DNA of 64,000 nucleotides from Oceanospirillaceae bacterium (GTDB lineage Bacteria > Pseudomonadota > Gammaproteobacteria > Pseudomonadales > Litoribrevibacteraceae): contig JADFAD010000003.1 of the NCBI GenBank assembly GCA_015665455.1, forward strand, positions 372,001-436,000, given 5' to 3'. The translations under genes and the position numbers were made by a program. The notes under the pieces are model-generated. The model worked only from the letters and a program-made list of their open reading frames with translations, did not search any database and had not been told where the DNA came from. Positions within the stretch are counted from its first letter, which is position 1; every line of letters starts with the position of its first letter. This document shows positions 10,590 to 19,927 of this stretch, in pieces.

Positions 10590-10622
10590 AAGTGCTGTGG
10601 TTTACATGAGGCCACAGCACTT
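10590..10622. terminator. Bidirectional hairpin between convergent genes
   Basis: A perfect 11-bp stem AAGTGCTGTGG / CCACAGCACTT with an 11-base loop sits between the barrel gene and the convergent FMN split-barrel gene. Confidence 0.7.
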
Positions 10623-10638
10623 ACCCTTTATCTAAATA

Positions 10639-11706
10639 CTAATACAAGCGCTTCAAATCTTTCTTCACCACGGCATTTATTATTGGAGTCGCTGCTCTGC
10701 CTAATAGACCATCGCCATTCATATGGGCGGATAACGCTTTGGAAAAGGGCGTGACTAAACTCACATCAGTGTGTTTCTTTTGATTCCATATATCTGCAGA
10801 AGCAATCCCATGGGAATGATTAAGTTCCACATGATCAATATCTACTAGAATACCTACCTTAGGTTCTTTTCCATTGATGGCCATTGTCTTTAACAGTTTT
10901 TCACACGTAATCACCCTAGCCTGGCCAGTTACAAATAGCACGTTATGCGAACCAGGAAAGAGAAAGGACAAGGCGACCTTCCCCGTTGATATGATGTTGC
11001 GTAGGCTGATGGCTACTTTATTCCCTGGTCGTTCAGGAATCAGTATTTGTTTATTATTTAGTATCGTTACCATGGAATGCGGATCGCCTCGTGGAGACAA
11101 CTCTGTTTGACCCACTTCGTTTTCCGTTCTTAAAAATAGATAAGGCGATCTTCTAGCAAATGAAGATGTATTTTCACTGAGGTGATTGTTTGTTTCCACT
11201 ACAAATTCATCACATACGTCAGTACTTTTCAGGTCCCAAAGGCTTGATCTAACGGCTGCTCGAGCACATTGAAAATATATAGACGCGATATTTAATGTAA
11301 GTTGAACGGCTGTATTCATACATTCTTCATGTAACTCCTCAATATTCACTTGCCCATTAACCCTTAAGCCATGACCAACCCCGGGAATAAGAAAGTACAT
11401 ACTAAAGTTAAGAGACTCTCGAAGTGCAATTAAGCTATTAGCCCCCTTCACCTCCAAACGAATAACACATTGAGTATCCGACATAAAAACAATCGGGCTT
11501 TGAGTTAAGTCGACAAAAGTACAGCCAAGCCTATTCTCACTAAACATCAAAGCAACTGTTTTTGCTGAACCAATAAACTCATTACTGTACTTATCAAACG
11601 ACGTTTGAATTCGTTTATCTAGCATCTTGGGGTAAGGCTTGATAAGTTGTCTCAACTCTTTTTCTGACTGAATCGTCTCAGCACTCAATGTATCAATGGT
11701 ACTCAT
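10639..11706 (-). CDS. Pyridoxamine 5'-phosphate oxidase-like FMN split-barrel protein
   Basis: A soluble protein of 355 residues with two related split-barrel halves. The first has FIGSAKTVALMFSENRLGCTFVDL and GVGHGLRVNGQVNI, the second PFL-type segments with GKVALSFLFPGSHNVLFVTGQARV. These resemble the PNPOx-like flavin-binding fold (DUF1521/MSMEG_1061-like groups). Substrate and cofactor are not evident, and no catalytic residue set is clear. The ATG has GAGG five bases upstream. It is divergent from an AraC-family gene 115 bp away, which probably regulates it. Confidence 0.65.
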   Translation of the reverse strand: MSTIDTLSAETIQSEKELRQLIKPYPKMLDKRIQTSFDKYSNEFIGSAKTVALMFSENRLGCTFVDLTQSPIVFMSDTQCVIRLEVKGANSLIALRESLNFSMYFLIPGVGHGLRVNGQVNIEELHEECMNTAVQLTLNIASIYFQCARAAVRSSLWDLKSTDVCDEFVVETNNHLSENTSSFARRSPYLFLRTENEVGQTELSPRGDPHSMVTILNNKQILIPERPGNKVAISLRNIISTGKVALSFLFPGSHNVLFVTGQARVITCEKLLKTMAINGKEPKVGILVDIDHVELNHSHGIASADIWNQKKHTDVSLVTPFSKALSAHMNGDGLLGRAATPIINAVVKKDLKRLY

Positions 11707-11821
11707 AATAACCTCATAGACAGTTTACTATCCGTCCATGCTAGCTGTATGCTCATGTTAGAAACATGACCATTTATTCCAAGTAAGTGACTATTTGATT
11801 CAATTTTAAAAAGCTCAGTCT

Positions 11822-12853
11822 ATGACCCAAAGACCAAACGCCCTTCATACAAGTACAAGATCTGTATCTGCTGTTGCAGTAAAAGACCTTGCAGAAGAGT
11901 TACTCCGATTAAACCTAATCACAGGTGGATGGCTAAAGCATAACCAGCCAGATATTTTTTCTGCATTAACTAATGAATTTGAAATAAATACTGAATCAAG
12001 ATTTAGTGAAAGCACGATCGTTAGTCTTTGGAATAAACTACAAGACAGTAAAGCAGAAAACATCGGTCTACTCATTGGCAACAAAGTAAACGATCAGGCC
12101 AAAGGCATATTAGCAAACTGGATATCTCAATGCCGTACTCTGAACGATGCGTTTAGTATTTTCACCAAGAATATTCAGCTACTTAATCCTGCTGAACATT
12201 GGACCATTCAAACCCAAGGCAACTCCGTTCAACTCACCTTTCAATTTGATTCAGAACATCACTACCCAGTACCCGCAATCGAACGAAGTATGTCTGCGCT
12301 TATCGCATGGGCAGAGTTTTTAACTGATGAAAAAATAAGCATTCAAGCGTCTTCCTTCTGCCACGACAAACCCTCCAATACGGATCAATACGTGAAGACA
12401 TTTGGTAATCATATAGAATTCGGCGCAATCCAAAACAGCTTATTACTTGATAAGTCCACAATATCGCTGCCAGTTAAAACATCAAATGCGTACTTAGAAA
12501 ACGTCATGTACGAACGTGCCACGAAAGTTCTATCTGAACTCAACAGTACTTGCCTCTCTCAACATCCACAGGAAACAACCACATCCCGAGTCAATAAACT
12601 ACTTTCCACCAAGCTTAACGTTTATCACCAGACGGATCAGATTTGTTGTGCACTCCATCTAAGCCGAGCAACACTTTATAGAAAGTTAAAGTCAGAAAAT
12701 ACATCATTCAGAGAATTGCTTGATCAAGCAAGAATGATAAAAACGAAAGAAGAATTAATGAAGAACACAACCGTGTTTGAGCTATGTGAAATGCTTGGTT
12801 TTAAAGAACCCAGTACATTCTACAAAGCTCAAAAGCGCTGGCGGTCCAGCTAA
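11822..12853 (+). CDS. AraC-family transcriptional regulator (OruR/ArgR-like layout)
   Basis: A 343-residue regulator. The N-terminal 200 residues match the arabinose-binding-like domain of the OruR subgroup. The C-terminal HTH pair (about 255-340) includes CCALHLSRATLYRKLKSENTSFRELLDQ and VFELCEMLGFKEPSTFYKAQKRW. It is divergent from the split-barrel gene, so it is the natural candidate for its control. The ATG has only a poor ribosome-binding site. The inducer is unknown. Confidence 0.88.
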   Translation: MTQRPNALHTSTRSVSAVAVKDLAEELLRLNLITGGWLKHNQPDIFSALTNEFEINTESRFSESTIVSLWNKLQDSKAENIGLLIGNKVNDQAKGILANWISQCRTLNDAFSIFTKNIQLLNPAEHWTIQTQGNSVQLTFQFDSEHHYPVPAIERSMSALIAWAEFLTDEKISIQASSFCHDKPSNTDQYVKTFGNHIEFGAIQNSLLLDKSTISLPVKTSNAYLENVMYERATKVLSELNSTCLSQHPQETTTSRVNKLLSTKLNVYHQTDQICCALHLSRATLYRKLKSENTSFRELLDQARMIKTKEELMKNTTVFELCEMLGFKEPSTFYKAQKRWRSS

Positions 12854-12874
12854 ATAAAACAGAACAAGACTAAA

Positions 12875-13279
12875 TTAAAGAAGCTCTAAACGAGAACGAT
12901 CACCACGAGAAAAGCCAGCAACCAATGAAAACTGAAAATACGCTGTGCATGTCGTTAGGTGATCACGTAACCAAAACTTAACCGTTTCAATTTGGTCTTC
13001 ATCAGAGTCTGCCGTAAATGCCGTAAAATCGACTCTAACAACATGCTTACCTTCATTCTTCTTAGTTTCATCCGTTACATAAATACTGAGCAGTTTCTCA
13101 CCTTGATGCCATTCAAAAAGACAGTACATGGAATCATCAACGATATTATCGCGTAAAAAAGTAAAGGCATGGTCCGCACAGGCAAGAACAGACGCTTGAA
13201 TTCCCGCCTCAGACGACTCCGAACAAGTGGCCGAATGAATCAGTTGATTTGTTGATGTTGTTTCAGTATTCCAGCTCAC
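12875..13279 (-). CDS. Hypothetical protein, 134 residues
   Basis: I do not recognise this protein. It is small, acidic and soluble, with segments such as HAFTFLRDNIVDDSMYCLFE, EKLLSIYVTDETKKN and HVVRVDFTAFTADSDEDQ that suggest a mixed alpha/beta fold. I prefer the GTG at 13279, eight bases after AAGGG, to the TTG at 13294, which has no Shine-Dalgarno. It lies between the AraC gene and the chemotaxis receptor and is divergent from the latter. No function can be assigned. Confidence 0.6.
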   Translation of the reverse strand: MSWNTETTSTNQLIHSATCSESSEAGIQASVLACADHAFTFLRDNIVDDSMYCLFEWHQGEKLLSIYVTDETKKNEGKHVVRVDFTAFTADSDEDQIETVKFWLRDHLTTCTAYFQFSLVAGFSRGDRSRLELL

Positions 13280-13459
13280 ATGGACGCCCTTCAAGTGTAA
13301 AAAGCGGCATTATGCATTTTGCTTGAACATAGATAAAGAGGCAGAGGCCAATTCACCTCACGTAGAGATTATATTTACCATCCATCATCATTTATTGGGT
13401 GGCCCTATTCTTGCTCTATACTAAACCTGTCAGAAAAACATCACTGGAGCTGTCATCTT

Positions 13460-15469
13460 ATGACGTCGTTATCTCATAAACTAATCATATACCCTAGGCT
13501 TTTCAAGGGCGTTGGTATCATCGTTATTTGGTTTGCCATAACCTGTTTAGTTGCGTTAAGCCTGACAACCCGAGATGAGGAAAATAAAGAAGCAAAACAA
13601 ACTATTGGTGACACAACCGCTATCAATACAATAGATATAGAAAAAGCGTTGAGAGACCTTAAACTCTCAGTGACTGAGTTCAAAGAAAATCAGACATCAT
13701 CAGAAGAACAAAATAATCAACGATTTTTGAACTATGAGCAAAAAGTTAACGAATTTCTGGCAGAACAAAACACGGCGATAAACAAACAAGGCAAAGAACA
13801 ACTTGAAGCCATTTCAAAAGCCGCGTCTGACACATTCTCTGCTGCGACCCAATCATTATCAGAAGAATTGTCCAAAACCCTTCATCAAACTGAAAGTTCA
13901 GTTTCCGGCTCCCTGTACATTGATAAGCAATCGGCGGAATACTTTAGCCTTTATAATAATGTCCAAAAAGGGCTATCAGCTTGGTTGCAGCTTGCGTTAG
14001 ACAGTGGCAACGATGGTTTAGCCTATAGAATTACACGCACAAAATATTTCCTCTCTACAGGGTCTCTCTATCTGAGTGACTTACTTGTAGGAAGTACAAA
14101 TAAGACAATTAATAATGTAATGATGAATTATCAAGCAACGATTGATTACATTGGAAGAATGGAAAGTGCAGGCTATAAAAATCAAGACAAATTAATCGAT
14201 GACATTGATGCACTTATGGACATTGGAGATCAGCGCTATGAAGCCTACCAAGCGTATTTAACCCATAAACCCAATAACTCAGGTACTTCACCAATCCAAG
14301 AGTTAAGCATACCTAAATTAGAAAACTTACCCAACTGGCAAGAAATCTCTCTAGGACAAGCGCCCAACGCAGCCCCTTATTCCTCTACCGCCGCCTCTCA
14401 GATGAGTGATTTAGAGACAAGGATCAACAACATGGACTTAACAATAAAATCACTTAACAAACAAGTAATCAGCCAGTCAGAGAAAACAAGCTTGTCACCT
14501 AATGAATCCCCATCGAATTCTATTTGGATAACCGCTGTTTTATTTGGGGTCGGTGTATTCATTTCAGGCGGGATCGTAGCCCGCCTTACTCGTCGAATTC
14601 AGCAAGACGCAGACACTCTATTAACGATAGCTAAAGAAGATCAATTCAACGAACTCGTATCATCCAATCTAGATTCTATTCATGAAAGGCTAAACGCCAG
14701 CAATGAAGACATTGGACAACTGATCACCAACACACAACTTAAGCGGGAACAACAACAAAGTGAAACTGAACATACCGAAGCAGCCCTCTTAAACATTAGT
14801 AATAATATGTCGGAGATATCCAATAAAGTTTCAGAAGCGTTAAGCACGTCAGCTGAGGCGGATGAACAAATTTCAGCCGGTAAACTCGTAGTACAGCAGG
14901 CAATACAAAGCATTGAAGAGCTGGCAAGTGATGTAAATTCCGCGTCGGATGTCATTCTCAATTTGGAAGAACAAAGCCAGAAAGTAGGTGCATTCCTAGA
15001 AGTGATTGTGAGTATTGCAGAACAGACTAACCTCTTAGCTTTAAACGCTGCTATTGAGGCGGCACGTGCGGGCGATCAAGGCCGGGGATTCGCAGTCGTT
15101 GCAGATGAAGTTAGAACTTTGGCAAAGCGTACTCAAGACTCCACACAACAGATACGCGACATTATTGAAGTTCTTCAAGCAGGCACACAGACCGCAGTAA
15201 AAGTCATGCAAGACGGTAAAGATAAAGCCAACCAAAGCGTTGAGCAGACCAGTTCCGCAGGCGAAGCGTTTGAGCGTGTTCTAGAAATCATTGGTAACGT
15301 AACCAACATTAATCAGGAAGTAGAAAAGATATCCTCTCAATTAAAACAAGACGCGCACAAAGCCGATGATAGTCTTCAACGAATGAAGCAGATATCACAG
15401 TCAGACAACCAAACCATTGAAAACTTACAGGGCATTAAGAACGGATTGGTTTCAGTTACTGTCATCTAA
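13460..15469 (+). CDS. Methyl-accepting chemotaxis protein
   Basis: An inner-membrane receptor of 669 residues. TM1 lies at about 14-36 and TM2 at about 353-373. The periplasmic part (40-350) opens with a long coiled coil rich in Glu and Gln (45-150) and then a helical region that does not match a named sensor I can identify. The cytoplasmic signalling tip is at about 524-556 ([19 protein letters not shown], then [14 protein letters not shown]). The HAMP region after TM2 is short or atypical. It stands alone without che genes, so it feeds a chemotaxis system elsewhere. The ligand is unknown. Confidence 0.93.
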   Translation: MTSLSHKLIIYPRLFKGVGIIVIWFAITCLVALSLTTRDEENKEAKQTIGDTTAINTIDIEKALRDLKLSVTEFKENQTSSEEQNNQRFLNYEQKVNEFLAEQNTAINKQGKEQLEAISKAASDTFSAATQSLSEELSKTLHQTESSVSGSLYIDKQSAEYFSLYNNVQKGLSAWLQLALDSGNDGLAYRITRTKYFLSTGSLYLSDLLVGSTNKTINNVMMNYQATIDYIGRMESAGYKNQDKLIDDIDALMDIGDQRYEAYQAYLTHKPNNSGTSPIQELSIPKLENLPNWQEISLGQAPNAAPYSSTAASQMSDLETRINNMDLTIKSLNKQVISQSEKTSLSPNESPSNSIWITAVLFGVGVFISGGIVARLTRRIQQDADTLLTIAKEDQFNELVSSNLDSIHERLNASNEDIGQLITNTQLKREQQQSETEHTEAALLNISNNMSEISNKVSEALSTSAEADEQISAGKLVVQQAIQSIEELASDVNSASDVILNLEEQSQKVGAFLEVIVSIAEQTNLLALNAAIEAARAGDQGRGFAVVADEVRTLAKRTQDSTQQIRDIIEVLQAGTQTAVKVMQDGKDKANQSVEQTSSAGEAFERVLEIIGNVTNINQEVEKISSQLKQDAHKADDSLQRMKQISQSDNQTIENLQGIKNGLVSVTVI

Positions 15470-15514
15470 ATAGGTAACCGAAACCAAATACCTCAAATAA
15501 TAAACAACATCTAT

Positions 15515-16174
15515 TTATTGAGGCTGCTTAACTTTTCTTAAATAAGGCTTCACGGTATCCCAGCCCTCAGGATACTTTTCAGCCGCTTCTTCATTACTCA
15601 CCGCTGGGACAATAATCACATCTTCTCCGTCTTTCCAATTCACTGGCGTGGCAACTTTGTGCTTAGCTGTAAGCTGCATGGAATCAATGACTCGAAGTAT
15701 CTCGTCAAAGTTACGTCCTGTCGTCATTGGGTAAGTAATCATAAGTTTGATATTTTTATCAGGTCCAACCACAAACACCGAACGAACCGTTGCATTCGTC
15801 ATTGCTGTACGGCCTTCCGCAGACCCATCTTCATCCGCAGCAAACATATTGTAAAGCTTTGCAATACTAAGATCCGTATCAGCAATGACAGGATAAGTAA
15901 CTCTCGTATCACCAACCTCTTCAACATCCTTCAACCAAACCTCATGGTCACTTAAAGGATCAATACTTAACCCGATAATCTTCGTATTTCGCTTATCAAA
16001 TTCAGGCTGTATCTTAGCCATATAACCTAACTCAGTAGTACATACAGGCGTAAAATCTTTTGGATGAGAGAACAGAACAGCCCAGCCATCGCCTATCCAT
16101 TCATGAAAATCTAATGAACCTTGAGTCGTTTCTGCCTGAAAATTTGGTGCCTGATCGTTAATGCGTAATGACAT
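15515..16174 (-). CDS. 1-Cys peroxiredoxin (Prx6 family)
   Basis: A cytosolic peroxidase of 219 residues reducing H2O2 and organic peroxides. The peroxidatic Cys lies in DFTPVCTTELG (about residue 45), and the Prx6-type C-terminal extension is present (TPVNWKDGEDVIIVPAVSNE and the conserved P-x-G-W-D). No resolving Cys in the usual 2-Cys position is visible. Its ATG follows AAAGGG. It faces the chemotaxis gene convergently and is divergent from the flavodoxin gene. Confidence 0.93.
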   Translation of the reverse strand: MSLRINDQAPNFQAETTQGSLDFHEWIGDGWAVLFSHPKDFTPVCTTELGYMAKIQPEFDKRNTKIIGLSIDPLSDHEVWLKDVEEVGDTRVTYPVIADTDLSIAKLYNMFAADEDGSAEGRTAMTNATVRSVFVVGPDKNIKLMITYPMTTGRNFDEILRVIDSMQLTAKHKVATPVNWKDGEDVIIVPAVSNEEAAEKYPEGWDTVKPYLRKVKQPQ

Positions 16175-16366
16175 GCTTTATCCCTTTACTTTGAATGAGC
16201 TCTGAATACGAAAGTTAATAGTAGATGATTTCTTTGGCATTAAAATGATTCAGAAAACAGAACAAATAATAACGGTATGTATTCTTATATTTATCACTCA
16301 ACTCTAATACTTATTTATAAGATTTATTAAGTAAGTCCTTCTCTTAATGTTTGTGCAAACAAGCTA

Positions 16367-16385
16367 AATAACATTAATTCTCATT
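16367..16385 (+). promoter_or_regulatory. Fur-box-like sequence upstream of flavodoxin
   Basis: AATAACATTAATTCTCATT agrees, in its reverse complement, with 15 of the 18 defined positions of the classical 19-bp Fur consensus AATGATAATNATTATCATT by my hand count. It sits about 60 bp before the flavodoxin start, consistent with induction during iron limitation. Confidence 0.6.
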
Positions 16386-16443
16386 TGCAAGCAAGAATAT
16401 ATATTATAGAATTGCAGCACTACTTACGAAATGAGACCCCACC

Positions 16444-16977
16444 ATGGCAGACATTTTACTGGTCTTCGGAACAGACACAGGCAATACAGAAGACATAGGC
16501 GAAAAAATCCAAGAACTTTTTTCTGAATCAGGTCATTTCGTAGAAATGATCAATGTATCAGACTGCAGTGCAGACAAGATCAATTCTACTGACATTTGTA
16601 TTTTTGGTGTTCCTACGTGGGATTTCGGTGGAATCCAAGAAGACTGGGAAGATTTTCAAGACGAATTAGAAACAGCTGAACTGTCAGGAAAAACCATTGC
16701 TCTTTACGGTTTAGGCGATCAATTTGGCTACGGCGATTACTTTATTGATGCCGTCGGTTGGCTGCATGAAATTATTCAACCTATGGGTGCAAACATCAAA
16801 GGTTATTGGCCAACAAAGAGCTATGAGTTTGATGGAAGCCGAGCATTAAGCCCATGTAAAACCTATTTTTATGGGCTTGCGATTGATGAAGATCAGCAAT
16901 TTGAATTAACAGATGAGCGAATCAGTGAATGGGTTGCACAACTAATCCAAGAGTTTGAGTCGGATGAGGCTGCCTAA
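16444..16977 (+). CDS. fldB: Long-chain flavodoxin (FldA/FldB type)
   Basis: A 177-residue FMN electron carrier. The phosphate loop is FGTDTGNTEDIGEKI at the N-terminus. The motif WDFGGIQEDWEDF is closer to FldB than to FldA, while the N-terminus (SDTGNTE-like) resembles FldA, so the symbol is tentative. The long-chain insertion and the FYGLAIDEDQQ near the C-terminus are present. The upstream Fur-like box suggests it replaces ferredoxin under iron starvation. The downstream ORF overlaps its stop by one base. Confidence 0.9.
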   Translation: MADILLVFGTDTGNTEDIGEKIQELFSESGHFVEMINVSDCSADKINSTDICIFGVPTWDFGGIQEDWEDFQDELETAELSGKTIALYGLGDQFGYGDYFIDAVGWLHEIIQPMGANIKGYWPTKSYEFDGSRALSPCKTYFYGLAIDEDQQFELTDERISEWVAQLIQEFESDEAA

Positions 16978-17312
16978 TGTGCAATAAAATTTCAAAATTA
17001 GCATTTCAAAATAAATACCAGTGGATAGGCGTCTGCAGCCATGGTTCTGCACATGTTTTTTGGAGAAGTGTTCATATTTGCTTACCATTTGATGAATTTA
17101 AACAAGTCATGCAATCCGCTCAAGAAGGACACCTCCCTGTCCAACCCCATGGCGATCATTATTTAATCTGGCTCAATCAATTAGCCATTAGAATAAACCA
17201 CCAAGAATATCGGGAAATGCAGCAACTGTTTGCTTCAGCTGCAGAAGCAAAGACAGGTTCAATGACGAATTCGCAAACCATTACACTTGAAGAAAGCAGA
17301 GTGTTTCATTAA
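16977..17312 (+). CDS. Hypothetical protein translationally coupled to flavodoxin
   Basis: A 111-residue protein that starts inside the flavodoxin stop (TAATG), so coupling is likely. I do not recognise a named family. It has a WIGVCSHGSAHVFWRSVHICLP-like beta-rich N-terminal half and a LPVQPHGDHYLIWLNQLAIRI segment, a pattern seen in small proteins of unknown function with His/Trp-rich sheets. It has five His and two Cys before residue 65. Membership of the same presumed Fur-controlled transcript hints at a role in iron stress. Confidence 0.7.
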   Translation: MCNKISKLAFQNKYQWIGVCSHGSAHVFWRSVHICLPFDEFKQVMQSAQEGHLPVQPHGDHYLIWLNQLAIRINHQEYREMQQLFASAAEAKTGSMTNSQTITLEESRVFH

Positions 17313-17338
17313 TCGCTGAACATTCATTCCTCTAAATT

Positions 17339-17368
17339 CATTTAAGCATTCGGTTGAATGCTTAAATG
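17339..17368. terminator. Perfect 13-bp hairpin with GGTT loop
   Basis: CATTTAAGCATTC-GGTT-GAATGCTTAAATG closes the flavodoxin transcript. No T run follows on the plus strand, so termination strength is uncertain. Confidence 0.6.
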
Positions 17369-17466
17369 ATGCTCCCTTCGTTCGTCGTGCCAAACCTCCC
17401 CGTCATTAATTTGAAAAACAATTTATTATAGACTCCTATAAAACGATCAAAGATAAAGGCATCTCT

Positions 17467-18261
17467 ATGAAGCGCGCACCGTTGATAGGAATCACTTCTG
17501 ATCACATAACCGAGCAAAGTCACTCCTATTTCTCAGCCGGTGAACGTTACGTAAAGGCTGTATTGCATGGTATTAAAGGAACGCCTGTCATACTCCCTGC
17601 TATATCAGAAGATGCAAGTATTCTTAAACGACTTGATGGCCTTTTACTTACAGGAGCTTATTCCAATATTAATCCTGCTCTTTATCACCAAGAAGACCTT
17701 GATGAAAACGGTCTGAAAGACCCTATCCGAGATGCATTTAATCTTTCAATCATCCCAAACGCCATTGATTTAGAAATACCCATTCTAGGCATTTGCCGAG
17801 GAATACAAGAAATGAACGTCGCAATGGGAGGGACACTGCACCAGAAAGTAAATGAACAACCCGGACTTAATGACCACAGAGAAGACAGAACAAAACCCAT
17901 TCACGTACAATACGGGCCATCTCACAAAGTAATTATCCAATCCCAAGGATTATTGTCCGAGTTGGTAGCTCACAACCAAATTAAGCTAGCAAGCTCTGAA
18001 GTGTATGATCCAACGAACAATCAACTGACCGTGAACAGCGTCCACGGTCAGGGAATTAACACACTAGGGGAATATCTTCAGGTCGAAGCCTTGGGAGAAG
18101 ACGGGCTCATTGAAGCGGTGAGTATAAAGCACCACCCTTTTGCAATCGCAGTCCAATGGCATCCTGAGTGGCAGTTCCAAGAAAATACTTTTTCTAAGAT
18201 ACTCTTTAAAGCCTTTCAAACTGCCTGTATCAACTACCAAAAAGAACAACAAATCAGCTAA
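17467..18261 (+). CDS. Gamma-glutamyl-gamma-aminobutyrate hydrolase family protein (PuuD-like, peptidase C26)
   Basis: A 264-residue class I glutamine amidotransferase-fold hydrolase, predicted to cut gamma-glutamyl amides in the cytosol, as PuuD does in putrescine breakdown. The nucleophile Cys lies in GICRGIQEMNVAMGG, the catalytic His and Glu in QWHPEWQF, and the LLLTGAYSNINPALY loop is where family members carry GG.D. No other polyamine gene adjoins, so the substrate is not certain. It ends 18 bases from a convergent PepSY gene. Confidence 0.85.
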   Translation: MKRAPLIGITSDHITEQSHSYFSAGERYVKAVLHGIKGTPVILPAISEDASILKRLDGLLLTGAYSNINPALYHQEDLDENGLKDPIRDAFNLSIIPNAIDLEIPILGICRGIQEMNVAMGGTLHQKVNEQPGLNDHREDRTKPIHVQYGPSHKVIIQSQGLLSELVAHNQIKLASSEVYDPTNNQLTVNSVHGQGINTLGEYLQVEALGEDGLIEAVSIKHHPFAIAVQWHPEWQFQENTFSKILFKAFQTACINYQKEQQIS

Positions 18262-18279
18262 GCCCTTCAGCCAGTTCCA

Positions 18280-19920
18280 CTAACCAAGCTCTCCTAACTG
18301 TTCAGTATTAGGAGAGGAAGCTTTAGCCTTCTTAATCTTAGTCCGTCGTTTAAGCCTTATATAAAGCCCTAAACCCGTTAATACCAAAGATAAACAACCA
18401 ACAACCACCACTAGCACGTCACGATTAAAGCGTCCGATGAATGGCGTAAGAAAATTCCATTTATGCAATATAGAAAATGCCCAGCGCTCCGGTCTGTCCA
18501 GCCAATGCGTTTGATCAACTAAAATACCGGTTGTCGGATCGATGAACAAAACGGATTGCTCATCATTGTTTAACGCGACTTTCCAGACCGGTAGTCTCTT
18601 GTTCCTAAAATCATAGTCTGGCCCAAAGCGTGTCACTCTTGAAACGGATGTAACCTGATCCTGCGTTGAACCAGAGAATTGAAGTGCCAATTCAACCGCT
18701 CTATATTTATCCTCATTGTTACCACCCAGTTTCAAACGAGTCGCAGCATCAAAATACAGTGCTACTTTCTCGCTTGATTGCCCTTGATATTTTTGAACAA
18801 GTTTCTGCTTATGATCCATGTGCTCAGCAGTGCTATGCGCTTGTTTGGATGCGGAAACACGGTACATCAATGGCTTAGAATCCAATTGAACCAATGACAC
18901 CGCATTTATTGATACGCCAACCAATGAATCTTCAAAACCTACGTAATCAAAACCTTCCCCATCCACAAATTGATTTCGAGTTATAGCCTCTAAATCTAAT
19001 GGTTTGGCTAAACGCATCCCCGAAGCAGATTCAACATAAGCCATTTGAATCAAGTGATACGCACCTGTAATAGACCAAGCGAACAAAGGCACGATCACTA
19101 TGTACGCCAAACGTCGGTGCCAACGTCGCCCTACTTGCTTGATCTTTCTTGAGCGAATCAATAAAACCAACATAAAGCCACTGATGGACATACCAATCAG
19201 ACACAGCATCGCCATAAACACACCCGCCACACGGAGGTTCTTTTGATCATCCAGAAAATTAAACGTATGCAAAATCTGGAAAACAGTCTGAATCAGCGAC
19301 TTTGTTTCATTTGTTAGGCTCGCTAAGGCCATTGTTTCAGTATGAACAAATGCAGTTAACTGCTCCTCGCCTTTAAACGTCACCAAATACACAGGCAATA
19401 GCCGATTAACCCAAGGGTATGCGTTATCAAATTCCTTTTTCAATTGAATGTTGACAATGTCACTCTCAGGTTTACCTGTATAGTAACTGGCCAGCCAACG
19501 GGCTTGCAGTTCGTCATGCTTAGGGACTAACTCGCCTGTTTGAAGTGAAAAGTATTCTCTTACGGGATTACTCTCAGGACGGTTATCCATTTCACCTCGG
19601 TCTGTAATTGTCAACTGAAGCAATGGCTCATCATTTGTAGGCACCACTTTGACGACTCTAAGCTCTTTCTCCTCCAATATTCCCGAACTCTCAACATGAG
19701 TCAAAATGTTAGGAATCATTTCTAGGGAATGGCTAGTCAGGCTATGGCTTTCAAAGACAGGCGGTTTAAACGCCACCTGCTTTGGCCCAAGCCATGACAT
19801 CAAAGGATGACAAATACCTGAGATCATCCAAATAACCATACATGCAGCACTCCACCACAACAGCTGGTTATGCAACTTCAATTGTTTTTTCATTCGATTC
19901 GCAGGCGCTTTAGTCGTCAT
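18280..19920 (-). CDS. PepSY-associated transmembrane protein (iron-regulated membrane protein type)
   Basis: A 546-residue inner-membrane protein with four or five predicted TM segments: near the N-terminus (LLWWSAACMVIWMISGI), about 225-255, about 268-290 and about 505-525. PepSY-type periplasmic regions lie between them. This family commonly sits beside TonB-dependent siderophore receptors and is thought to take part in ferric-siderophore reduction or handling. Here it is seven bases after the receptor stop, on the same strand, clearly one operon. Confidence 0.85.
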   Translation of the reverse strand: MTTKAPANRMKKQLKLHNQLLWWSAACMVIWMISGICHPLMSWLGPKQVAFKPPVFESHSLTSHSLEMIPNILTHVESSGILEEKELRVVKVVPTNDEPLLQLTITDRGEMDNRPESNPVREYFSLQTGELVPKHDELQARWLASYYTGKPESDIVNIQLKKEFDNAYPWVNRLLPVYLVTFKGEEQLTAFVHTETMALASLTNETKSLIQTVFQILHTFNFLDDQKNLRVAGVFMAMLCLIGMSISGFMLVLLIRSRKIKQVGRRWHRRLAYIVIVPLFAWSITGAYHLIQMAYVESASGMRLAKPLDLEAITRNQFVDGEGFDYVGFEDSLVGVSINAVSLVQLDSKPLMYRVSASKQAHSTAEHMDHKQKLVQKYQGQSSEKVALYFDAATRLKLGGNNEDKYRAVELALQFSGSTQDQVTSVSRVTRFGPDYDFRNKRLPVWKVALNNDEQSVLFIDPTTGILVDQTHWLDRPERWAFSILHKWNFLTPFIGRFNRDVLVVVVGCLSLVLTGLGLYIRLKRRTKIKKAKASSPNTEQLGELG

Positions 19921-19927
19921 GGTTCAC

